Source: Pseudovirgaria hyperparasitica (Eukaryota; Ascomycota; Dothideomycetes; Acrospermales; Acrospermaceae). From it: DNA of 64,000 nucleotides. Where the stretch lies: the NCBI RefSeq assembly GCF_010093815.1, contig NW_022985559.1:1253117-1317116 (forward strand), read 5' to 3'. Positions 1 through 10,963 of the stretch are shown in pieces; position 1 is the first letter of the stretch; each line of letters opens with the position of its first letter. The position numbers were made by a program, and so were the translations under genes. A model generated the notes under the pieces. The model had not been told where the DNA came from, did not search any database, and worked only from the letters and a program-made list of their open reading frames with translations.

Positions 1-2209
1 AGTGAGCGATTATCTAGGTTGGTGTGATGAATGGCCTGGTATGTCACACCACACCCCAGTCAGAGAGAGGGGTTTCGTGCAGCCTGTGATAATGAATGAG
101 CTCTTGAGCAAGACATGGAAGTATTCAGACAGGGAGTCTGATCTCTGGCTTCCACTCTGTCGCGTCGATTACTAATGTCGCAAGACTGCAGGTGCTTGGC
201 ATCAGGAAGTCGTTATAAGGAGCGACTATCGTCCCCAATTTTATGCACGGCGAAGGTCATCTCAGCAAAACAATTTAATTTTTTGGTTATTTCGTGGGAT
301 TGGAATTATGGGGAAGCCTGGATGCATGCGAGTGCTGGGCCAATGAAGGAGGCAGAGAGTGTGTCTGTTACAGAATGACATTCTGATGGGTACACTGGGG
401 CGGAAGTGCATCCTACGTGCTGACTTGTTTCACAAAAGTTGTTGACATGCCGACGACATACATATCATCTAGTGCAGCTTCTTGGCCGTTTCTGATATAC
501 ACATCCACCTCAACCTAAGCAGCAGCACTGTTTGTAAGACACACAGAAAGAGAATATGCGTTCGCGCTCCTAGGTTCGCTATATTTCGCGGCAACAGAGC
601 TGGCATTTTGGTTCTGTAACTGGCTGTATTGTGCCCAGTGCTGAGTCTCATCATCATCCTCTCCTCGTAGTGACGCTTCGGATGCAGATATTCAACTGCT
701 GGTGAAAATCTCATGATGAAGATCATCATCACTCACTGTGCAACTCGTCGGCCACGGACCGCATTTTGTGATCGTGTGGCAGAAGCACGACACCAGTCAT
801 GGCACCAGAGATGCACCAGAGCATGGAACTAGAGCTTTGGTGGATATCATCACTAATGTTACGCCATTTGTAGCAAAGAGCAGAAAGAAAGAAATATGCA
901 ATGAAAGTAAGAAGAAGTATCAGAGGCGCTCAATACTTATACCCTAAGCACACGTATCCACATGCCACTCACCGACCTCAAGAATCACCTGTAACTACCC
1001 AGACAACTGTCTCCTCCCTCTTACCCGGCACATCTGCTGTTCGCCTACCTGTCCTTTAAATATCCACCTTCCCTGCAGCCAGTTCGTTCGCCTTCACCAC
1101 AGAACACAACACTGTGTACTCTGGAGGCCAGGGACAAATTTAATGTGCGTGTGTTCGACGTATCTCACAACAAACAGGAAAATAATGGTCTGTCTGGCGT
1201 CGCTCTGTGCTCTAGACGTGGTCTGTCATATCCACTCGACGGAAACCGGCGATGGAGAATATGTTGTATGGTGGTGATGTAGTGCATCACGGACGTGCGG
1301 TGGTGGTGGTGATGATTGTGTGCTGTGTAGGTCGGCAGATGCGAAGGGTTTGTCTGTATGGCTTGAAGGTAGGAGGTGCAGTATGTGCAGACGTGGTATA
1401 GATGTATGGACTTTGATATCTCGTTACCTGATACCGTTCCATCTCTACACAGACTCACCATCTAGCATGTCCATCCACGCACTCAACACCCATCCAACGC
1501 AATCAACATAGCACACGGGACCATACACTCAGCTCATCCAAGGTCCATCCATACACACCCATCCCATCCCAACCAGCACCCACTCCCTAAACACACGCAT
1601 AACACCTCCGTGGCGTCAAACCCAAGCCAATCGAAAAGAAGCCCCTACACAAACCACGCCACATGTCGTCAGTCCAGTCGGCAACAGCCACAAGTGTCAC
1701 GCACGCACGCACGCACGCACATACTGTATGCATCCGCCGGAGATGGGTGGTGTGGGGAGTATGTACAAGTACAGTACTGTACAGTACTAAGCCGTACTAA
1801 GCCGTACCAACGCACAGCGTAGCGCTAATCGTTCGTGCGAACGGCATAACGGTCCACGGTCAGCGATGGATATGTAGATGAATGAATGAATGGACGGATG
1901 GTTCGAGGACAATGAATACGGCTGTGCAGGAGATGTTGGCAGTGCGTGCGTGGTATTTCGTATACGATTCCCGTCTATCTAGACCAGAACGACACATTAC
2001 TGTGTGTACGCCGTCATGCTGGAATATACCCACCCCCACATACACATCCCCACATCCCACACCCCTCCCTCTCCCAAGTCCAGACCGCGGATGAGCCCCT
2101 CCTAACTAAACCCACACATAGAAGTATCCATATCCACAACCCGCGGCCGCTGCAAAAGCCCGCGATCGGCGTCTGTAGTGCGTGCTTGCATGCATTACTG
2201 TACGTAGGT

Positions 2210-2264
2210 ATGGATGGATGGATGGATGGATGGATGGATGGATGGATGGATGGATGGATGGATG
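2210..2264. repeat. (GGAT)n tetranucleotide microsatellite
   Basis: About 13 perfect tandem copies of a GGAT/ATGG unit. Shorter tracts of the same unit recur near 4149-4179 and, in the complementary CATC form, near 44870-44904, so this motif is a favoured simple repeat in this genome. Confidence 0.95.
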
Positions 2265-3963
2265 CAATATGCGCCCACCCAGCTTCCCTAAGGAACCGCG
2301 ACTACTTGGGGATTTACCTACCTGTAGGTTGCTTGGTTGATTGATGGAGTGAGTGAGTGAGTGAGTAACACCAAGACTGAGCTCGAGCGTAGATTACAGG
2401 ATTGGAGATGGGGCTGGGGCTGGGATGGCGAGGTTTGGCGAGTAGTTAGAATAGCCACGAGGATTCATTATTAAAGCTGGAAGTAGGAGTAGGGGTAAGA
2501 GTAGGAGGAGTATATTGATATGAACCATGTCTCATACACGAGCGGGTATGCATGTATGGATATGCTGCTGTATGTGTATGTGTGTACTATATATCGGAGA
2601 TGCGCACGGAGAGTCGATCGGGGAGTCGGCCGCGTCACACTCCCCGCGGAATGGTAGACTTGTAAGGTAGCGACTTTACAAACAGTGCAAGGGACGCTAA
2701 GGTGTGATTGTCATGTAGTAAGTAAGCTGTTGGATAGGTATGTAGATATATGTAGACATGTAGGCATGCACCAGAACTGCACGTAAGGAAGGGCCATGCA
2801 GTCATTCATTCCAGCAGTCCACAATGAGAAATCAGGGAGTCGAGTATTCATGCGAGTATGCCAGAGCGCGAGTCTAATCAGACAGGAACCGCGAATTCGG
2901 GACACCATGCACAGAGAGCTCAGAGAGAGACGTAATATAGTAACGGGTATGGATGTAGATGGCACGTCAAGACCCTGTATGGAGTGTACGTAGCAGTCAA
3001 GGTAACTAGCAACATCCATACGATCGGCGTTTTTCTTCCGTCCTCGTGCGCATGCAGATGGGACATGTAGATGGATACCTACCTACAGACGCAGACGCAG
3101 GTGCGTGGTATGAGTGCTGAGCTTAAGCATATAAAAGTCCGTCCCGACGCAGACGTTAGTAGCTGGATGCAGCCGTGTCATGCCAACAGACAAACAGCCC
3201 AAGCTATGACTCGAACAAGCCTTTTGACTCCCGCAATCAACGAGTTTTAGAGTTTCACATCTCCAAGAGCCCCATCCCATCACACAACTCACCCCATCCC
3301 AGCACCCGCTCGCCAGGGCTAGCTGGCTGGCTAGCTAGGCCACGCCGAACCAGCGTTTGGCAAGTCTGTCTGTCTGTCTGTCTGTCCAATGGATGTATCC
3401 ATACCATAAACCCCCCTTTCGGAGCAGCCGCACGCACTCCTTTCCTCCCTGCTCCGAGGTCGACATCACCGGCACCAGGCACCGGGAGTTCCAGCACCCT
3501 TCCCACGGTCGCACCTCCGCGGCATCGTAGGAAGCTGCCAGTAGCGGAGGATGTCATATAGCTTCCTGAATTAAGCGGACTGAACTGGACTGAACTGGAC
3601 TGAACTGAACCGAACTGAACTGAACTCCAACCCCCCGTTTATCTCTCCGAAGCGGAGTTCTCTCGGGGCGGGAAACACGGGCAGAGACAGAGCAGCGAGG
3701 AAACCAGGGTCAGGGTCAGGGTCCTCCCTTATACCGTGCCGTGCCGCGCTGTGTTATGCTGTGATGGATAGTGGTGCCATGGATGGGAATGAATGAATGA
3801 ATGGATCATAGCTAGCCAGCGGGCTAGCCATGAGGTCTGCGCGTGGGCATGGCGCGCGGACGCCGATGCAGTGCCTGGATGTGGATGGATCCATAGTACA
3901 GACATACATACATGACTGTACGAGCAGGATGGAGTGTACGCATGGGTAGCTAGGTGGTGCTCC

Positions 3964-4004
3964 TACATACATATATACATACATACATACATACATACAT
4001 ACAT
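3964..4004. repeat. (TACA)n tetranucleotide microsatellite
   Basis: Roughly nine tandem copies of TACA/ATAC with one short ATATAT interruption. It reads as repetitive Tyr-Val-Cys-Met on the minus strand, which creates false ORFs. Confidence 0.95.
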
Positions 4005-5170
4005 AGACACGATGCGATGCGATGACATAGACACGATGACATATAACCTATAATTGATGAAACGAAACGAAACAAAACAAAACACCGGGCGGCTCGGAGG
4101 GATTTTAGAGAGCGGGTTGGAGGAGGGGTTTTCCTTGAACGAACGAAAGGATGGATGGATGGATGGATGGATGGATGGACGATTCCCGGTGCAGTCAATT
4201 CGATTCAGTTCAGTCCAGTCACTCCAGTCAGGCCTGATGAAATCTTAAGATGTGCTAATTATGTGCCGTGTGTGATAGTCAAAACATGACGCTGTACTGT
4301 GTCGTCTTGCGCAGCAGTGTATATCTGTCTGTATGCTACTACGCATTGCCTCCATCTGTCCATTCTCTTTCCCCTTTCAGTCCAAGACCAAACAGGGATC
4401 TAAAATGAAAGACAGACAGACAGACAGAGATTGCAAGATTGCAAAGATTGCAAGATTACAAAGATGTGATTGAGATACATATACCCAGCTAATCAATCAC
4501 CCCGGTTAATTAATTACTAGACCCGGCCCCGTCTACAGAAAACAAGCATCAGGCATCAGGCCAGCATTAGACATCAGGCAGGCATCAGGCAGGCATCAGG
4601 CATCAAAGCATTAGGCGACACATTGAGAGACTACAAGCACTAATAGATTACACCTACATAGCACACCCCAACCCACAATTTCAAATCTTACATCAGCAGT
4701 AATCACACAATCTACCTACCCCCCCCCTAACCCCAAGAGAAATCCCACCTCCAAGCACTTAACCCCCCCTCCCCCCCTCTCTCAAACCTTCCCGCCAGGA
4801 TTCCACGAAATCCTCAGCCACAAAACGTGGTACGGCCGTAAAACCATGCACTTTTGCCCAAAAAATGTCATCGAGCGACATGTACAGTGTGTGTATGTGT
4901 GTATGTGCTGCTGACTGTACATGTTGTGTGTCAGTGTGGTAGGCAGCCTTGGTGCCTTGTCGTCAGCGAGTTGAGATCCTGCGCAGAGGACAGACGGGAG
5001 TAGAGATCGAAGAGCAACCGACCAACCAAACCAAACCAAATCGATACCTACTAATTAGTGTTAGGTATTGATTGTACTACGACCTAAAGCCAGCGATGTC
5101 GTCAACGCCGAAGCGAGCCGGGGGCTTGTCGGTTAGTTAGTTAGGGTAGGTAGGTAGGTACACGCCCCAC

Positions 5171-5214
5171 CCTGGGAGCCTGGGAGCCTGGGAGCCTGGG
5201 AGCCTGGGAGCCTG
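5171..5214. repeat. 8-bp tandem repeat, CCTGGGAG unit
   Basis: Five perfect copies of CCTGGGAG followed by a partial copy, in a non-coding stretch. Confidence 0.9.
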
Positions 5215-6340
5215 TGAGGTATGTACACTAGGTAGACCAGACCAAGACAGACAGGACAAGACCAAGACCAAGAGAGAAAGAGAGACAACGAACAGCTATC
5301 ATACTGTCTCTTCTTCCTCCCAGCATGAAATCACGGAAAGTATTATTTCAAAAGATTGAGATATGCAAGGGAACGTTTTTAAGGAGGAAAGTCAAAATTC
5401 TTTTGTTAATTAATTAATTACTGTACAGTCAGTCAGTGTAATTAGCTCGCTCTCAATCCATAGCCACGTTGTTGGCACGCGTGCGTGTAGCTTGGCTACC
5501 ATTACTCTACTTTCTACTGTACTGTATTGTACCGTACTGTGCTGTGCTGTACTGTACCGTGCGTAGGTCTAGGCTAGTAGGTCCAGGCTAGGTCCAGTAG
5601 TTCCCGGGCGGCTAAGAGTGACTGCCCGCACCTGAGCCTCCCCTTGGCTCCACATCTCAGGTAGGTGACTGACTCTTCAGTAGGCCTTGGCGCCCACCTC
5701 GTCACATTTCTGCAAAAAGTTTGCACACCAAAAAGTCAAAACATCTTTGTGTAATTGGAATTCCTTGCGAACCATCTATCTCCGGGCTCTGAGCTCAATC
5801 GCTACAGCTGCCCATGCCAAGGTACTACTTCTTAGCAACCCCGACTTTTGAAAAGCCCGCAAAAACATATGTACCGCCATCTGACCCATCCAGCTCGTGG
5901 TATCTTTGCACACATTCATCCATGTGTCTAGTCCCGAACCAGGGCCCAGTAGTAGTTATATAACTCAAGGAAAATGATTGACTCTCGAAATCGGTCGTCC
6001 CTGCAAGGCTGCTCCAGTGGCCGTGAGCTCCGATCCATCGCAATGAAAACAAACAAACGATGCGCCGTTCGCAATGGACGTTGCCATTGTCAATGTCGTG
6101 GTTTTTACTCCTACTTCCCGGTCATGCTCATCAGCCCTAGAAGATGCCCAGCCTCATGTCCTCAAGTTCCATGGCTCAAGAGTGACTCGTAGAGACCGGT
6201 TGTGAGAATATGGTCGCAGAATATAAAAGGTAACAAACTATGCCCCAAAAAGTGGTCGATAAAAATGCAGAGGCTGCGAAGATCGAAGCTGCAGTACCAA
6301 TACTATACAAAAAGGATACGAGAGGAAACTGATTCCACTC

Positions 6341-7896
6341 CTACCGGTGCTCGTAGGCGCGGCTGTTTGCAAACTCTACGCCTTGCATCGCGCTTGGTGG
6401 TGGTGGACCCCAGTGTGCATTAGCATGAGCTTGAGGCGGTGCTGCTATCGGCGGTAGCGCTCCACCAGCTGGACCATGCGACTGCTGCTGTGCGAGCGCA
6501 CTCGTCATTTGTCCATAGATGTGAGGGTTATTTGGATCTGCTCGGCGGACGGCTTGCCACAGCGTCGCTAGTTCGCTTTTCAGCGCTTCGTTCTCTGACC
6601 GCATCTGATGAGCATACTCTGCATCAGGCCGCAGCCGAGCATTTTGCTCGCGTATCAGGTCTTGTGATCGCTGGAGACTTCTGATGTATTCGATTGATTT
6701 GGTCAGGATTTCCCATTTGCTTGATTTGCTTCCCGGAGAGTTTGGGAGAATGCCGTTGAGCTCATCGAACAGTCCTTTCATCTCACTCCTGCGTTTTCTT
6801 TCCGCCATCTTGTGGCTGACACGCAATTCGGGGGTGCGTGAGTAGTTACCGCTCTGGGGGCTTGCACCATGGTCGGGCTGTAGACTGATCACGGATCGAT
6901 GTTGCATGGAATGATGGTGAGTCGTGCCAATATCGTCGTCAAACCGCTTCTGTCCGACGGGCATGCTTGAGTCATGCGTGTAGACACTGCTGTTTACGGA
7001 TGCGGCAAAGCTATTTTGACGTGATAGTCTGTGTTCGCTAGAGCTACTCGAGGCCCGTCGTTCGTCAATGTCGGCGACATCTGGAAAGGCCCAGGCGAAA
7101 CCTTTGGTCGGTGCCTGCGCTGTTGGATCGGGTGCGCCAGAGACGCCACGAGGTATTGGGCCGATGACAGGAGCACGACGTGGTGCGGCATTGCTACGAG
7201 GTGTGCCGTTGGCTCGAGGTCCTAGGGGTGATAGTGGCGACATTACATTCTGGCGCGGATCTTGAGGAACACCACGCTGTTGCTGCAGGTTCGAGACCAA
7301 AGAGACCCGTGAAGCGTTCTGGCTTTCGTATGGCGACGAAGGACTGATTGCGAGGTGGTTCATTCCATGATTGACGCGACTATCTACACTGCTACGGCGA
7401 GATTCCAGGTGAGAAGACGGTATCTCATTGGAGATGGTACTGTTGCGATTTTCGAATCCTTGACTGAGAAGAGGCAATCCATTGGGAGGACCAGAAGGGT
7501 AACGTGCAGACGATGGCGTCTCTGGCATCGAGTTACGAGCAGGCGAGTCCTCAGCATTCAGAATGGTCTGGATATTGAGTCCCGCACTCGTTGAAACGAC
7601 TGATGAGTCTAGCGGCATCGTTAGCAAGATTGAGGAAAGACTTTTCATCACCGACAAGATGTTGGTGACAGTGGTGTGAAGATAGTGAGGCGAATGGAGA
7701 TGGAGAACTTACGCTTGCTAGCGCCTTGCGATAAAGACCAATTGCCGGAGTCTCGTACCTCGGAGACATTGCGATGATGGAGAGCCGCATTGTTTTGATC
7801 ATTTGGTGGTAGTCCACTTGTCAGAGCCGAGATGGAAGGAAGCGATTGTTGCGGATGCTGCAACTGGGCCGCTGTCTGGTGGCGTCCGTTGTCCAT
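6341..7896 (-). CDS. bHLH transcription factor
   Basis: This is a sequence-specific nuclear regulator of about 483 residues. Exon 1 is 7896-7713 and exon 2 is 7608-6341. The 104-bp intron has a GTAAGT donor and a CTAACGATGCCGCTAG branch-acceptor, and the phases match (1 then 2). The N-terminal half is Ser/Pro/Asn-rich and low in complexity. The basic segment (HKMAERKRRSEMKGLFDEL) is followed by a loop rich in Ser/Lys and helix 2 (KWEILTKSIEYIRSLQ), then a heptad-like helix that could extend the dimer. The basic region contains the H-E-R pattern expected for E-box (CANNTG) binding. The short N-terminal motif ending LPSISALTSGLP resembles that of an Aspergillus bHLH annotated PalcA; this is recalled from the family and unverified. 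Targets are unknown. The gene sits alone in a gene-poor 15-kb stretch, which suggests long regulatory flanks. Confidence 0.9.
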
Positions 7897-10644
7897 GGTG
7901 CGGAGGTGTTGTGGTAGATGCGAAGAAGGTTGTAGATGACTGTATATAGCAGTGGTGTACGTGTGTGGGTAGGTGGAAGAGGTGCAGTATGTGTTGCAAC
8001 TGGAAGAATAAGAAGAAGAAGAATAGGAAGCAAGAATAGTACTAGGACATGGTCAGTATGAAAGAAGAGTACATGGCAGCGGGAGCCAAAATGTTGAGGA
8101 AAGTGATCAATCGGCGACCAGACACGGGGAGAGAGAGATGTTTTGGCGGGCGTGAACGATGAAGCGAAAGAGGACGGGCAAGTGGAGGAGGATGAAAGCT
8201 TAGGTAAAGGCTCAAAGCTCAAAAGCTCAAAGCTTCAACCTTAAGCTCCAGGCTCAAAGCAAGCTCGTGGGGAAGAAAAACAGCCAAGGAAGGAAGGAGC
8301 AGCAGTAGCTTACCTGTCAAGTATGTGTGTCTGTGTGTGTGTCTGTGTATGGTGCCCGTCGTCCGTGGGAGGCACAAGACACAAGGTACACAAAGGCACA
8401 AAGGCGTTAACCGTCTAGGGAGGTAGAAAGCTCCAACACACTTCCCTTGCACTCAGTCACTAATTACTACCCAAAAACCAAACACTCTTCTCACTCCACT
8501 CTGCCCAAAAGGCCCTAAAAGGACTAGGATCAGTCAGGTAGAGTAAGTAGTAGTAGGGTAGGGATGCGTGTTGGCGCGAACACTGCAAATAATAATGCAA
8601 TGCGACGGTGCGCACCTGTACCTGTACCCGTACCCGTGCCTAGGTGTGAGTGTGTGTGCGTGTGTGTCCTGTGCACGATAACAATAAGGGCCCCTCCCTT
8701 CCTGTGCGGTTTACGGTATAGACTCAGCTAGGTTGCTGTCGCTCTGCCAAGCCTCCGCAGATCCGTGCGATCGAAGCCCAAGAACGCTCGTGCCACTGCA
8801 AATCACGCTGCTTCTGGCCGCAATCGAGTCTGGCGTGTTACGTGACCTGAGCTTGGCTCTTCTGCCTCTTGTTACTTGTACGATGTCGTTGGAAAGTCCA
8901 CTTCCACCGCTATGGATACAGTTGTATTGCGTGCGATGCTTCCGAGAGCCTGGGCTACCTACCGGTCGGCGATCTGATTGGTGGCTGCGGCTACTGTATC
9001 CGATTCCCGCTGTCTAATTCCAAGTGGGATCGCGTGCTGCGCTGGGAAAGCGTGAGATTGGAACAAGATGTAGCCGGAAAGGGAACTCGAGAAACGTTGA
9101 GATGTGCGGCTCTTCTGACAAAGCAGGAAGGTACTCGCTCGTGTTGAGGAAGGAACAGAGAGTTGTCGTGTGGAAGTCGTGATTTTTTTTTATGTGAGAC
9201 GCGTTATTGCCAAGGTTCCAGAGTCTAGAGTCGTCCGTCAGGCGGGGAGATGTCGGCTCTTAAAAGGACCAGCAATGACTGTCAGGTTGGGACCGATCAG
9301 CGTGAACGCACGCACGAAAGCCAAAAGGTGCGTCTACTTCAAATCATCCAACGCGTGGAATTAAAGTGGAGGCTGACGTTGCGCAACGGATTCGGATCCA
9401 GAGGTCAGGCTGCTAATTAATTACCCACGGTCGACGAGCGTAGGCTAGAGACCTAGGCAACGTGGACCCGAGACAAATCAGAATGAGCGGGCGTCGATAG
9501 ACAACGAGCGACACAGGCAGGTAAGCCGCAGGGTGTTCGAGGGACCTTGCAGAACGGATCCGGAGCTCCACGGTTGCGTGCGATACAAGGACGACGAATG
9601 CGCGCAGGCTCGCAGCTTTGAACCAAAAAAAAAAAAGAATTGTTTCCAGCGACGGAAACAGTCGGCGGGTGCAATGTATGAGATGAAAGGACGAGCGCCG
9701 AATCAGTGGAGACTGGCGACGAACGATTGGATGACACAACGATGAGTGTAACTGTGCGAGAAGCAGTTCTGGTCCAGCAGGAGAAGGAAGGATAGTGGAG
9801 ATGGGAGATGTCACAGAGCTGGCTGCAGAGCGAAGCGTGTATGAGAGTGATAAGTGTGAGGAAGTAGTAATAGAAAGACAGAGTCGACAGCGAGAGGAAG
9901 AAGATGAAGCTGGGATGATCAAATGAGGTTCAGGTTCAGGTATTAGAGGAATTGTAGTGAGTTAGAGGCAAGTTAGGAAAAGGCAGCGAAGGAGAATAAC
10001 GAGCGTGCGTCTCGGCGGGTGCGCGTGCGAGCCAGGAGAGAGAGACAGCTGCAGCCAGCCCTTGGTGATCAAAGAGCCCCCTCCCCCTCTCCGCCTAGGC
10101 TAGCTGAATGAACCGTGGAAGGTCAGGCTTGTAAGGTAGTTGTGTGTAGAGAGTATATTAAGCGGTATTCATGAATGATGTGAAAAGGCACTGATTAGAG
10201 ACGTTCGCTACCTGATCCTTGAGGGAGGTAGAGAGGGGGGAGGGGGGGGAGGGGGGTTTCTGTCCAGTCATAAAGCAGGCAGAGTGAGGCACAAACCCAT
10301 CTCCCGCAGTTTTTGCACGTGGGAGTGTGATCGATGCTCATGTTTCCTTTCAAGAGAGACAAACGAGGTCCAGGTAGTTCAGCCAATCATTAGATGTCTG
10401 TGTTTTGTTGGTGTGTTATCTATCCCAAACAGTATATAGTTTACACCGGGCTATGCAGCTTTGGACCGCATGGACGCCCCAATCTTTTTCATATCCACCT
10501 ACGCTCACAGCCACGGCGGCCACGCTTCTCGTCAACAAGCTACAAGCTATCACAACAACCGCAGCAGTAGCAGCATCAGTCGTCATTTGGGCTAATCTAA
10601 TCAATCGCTAATTAGACTTCTACCGTTCAATTCCGTCTTCGTCC
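7897..10644. other. Gene-free flank upstream of the bHLH gene
   Basis: No convincing coding region. The minus strand is pyrimidine-rich just upstream of the bHLH start (TCTTCTTCTT-like tracts near 8010-8035), as in many fungal promoters. A good minus-strand donor (ACAG|GTAAGC, near 8310-8320) could belong to a 5'-UTR intron of the bHLH gene. The 169-codon minus frame at 9413-9922 is Ser/Leu-rich and looks like chance. Confidence 0.5.
10222..10256 (+). repeat. G-run tract, possible G-quadruplex
   Basis: Three runs of six or more G (10235-10240, 10242-10249, 10251-10256) are separated by single A residues, with a further GGG at 10222. Four G-runs close together satisfy the usual intramolecular quadruplex pattern. 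No gene lies directly next to it. Confidence 0.55.
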
Positions 10645-10963
10645 TTACAACGCTGTCGGAATGGCCTCCATGATATCTCCCGCTGTCGTGGCGCTCGCCG
10701 GCCTGAGGTCTCTTGAGCGCTGCAGAGACTGGTACAGACCGTTTCGGGCCTTCTGGCTGAGCCTCCTCCGTAAGTGGACGAAGAGCCGTGGTCCGCTCGC
10801 CTGAGATGAGGTCGTTTTGCTTGCTAAAACCAAAAACGATCCTGCTATTACAAGGCCATAAGGAGCATTTACCATCTATGCTCCGAATCTTGCGCATGTG
10901 GGAAACGCTCCGCAACGTTTCCTTGTCAGCTTGAAAAGACGACGCTTGTCTCTCCTCTTCCAT
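10645..10963 (-). CDS. Small spliced hypothetical protein (tentative)
   Basis: I do not recognise this protein. Two exons join in phase: 10963-10873 (ATG start) and 10823-10645 (TAA stop), with a 49-bp intron that has a GTAAAT donor and a GGTTTTAG acceptor. The product would be 89 residues, basic, with an Arg/Lys-rich centre (LFVHLRRRLSQKARNGLYQS) and no predicted membrane span. The case for a gene is the matched phases and the typical intron length. Against it are the lack of a known family and the gene-poor surroundings. A chance combination cannot be ruled out. Confidence 0.35.

Larger units (their letters stand above)
1..6340. other. Gene-free, microsatellite-rich stretch
   Basis: No open frame here looks like a protein; all are short and low in complexity. 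The stretch lies downstream of the bHLH gene. It holds many simple repeats: ACGC units near 1698-1720, GGAT units at 2210-2264, GAGT units near 2347-2367, TGTC units near 3364-3386, a GAACTGGACT-type repeat near 3569-3625, TACA units near 3964-4004, ATGG units near 4149-4179, GACA units near 4411-4429, CATCAGGCAGG-type repeats near 4551-4606 and CCTGGGAG units at 5171-5214. No transposase, reverse transcriptase or terminal repeats were seen. Confidence 0.7.

Noticed and set aside
3706-3723. GGGTCA tandem copies considered as telomere-like
   Set aside because: The unit is not a known fungal telomere repeat (TTAGGG) and only three copies are present.
7281-7300. GGTTCGAGACC considered as a tRNA B box
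   Set aside because: It lies in the bHLH coding exon and no A box or cloverleaf can be built around it.
9413-9922. 169-codon Ser/Leu-rich minus frame
   Set aside because: Pyrimidine-rich non-coding DNA reads as Ser/Leu/Pro; no family resemblance.
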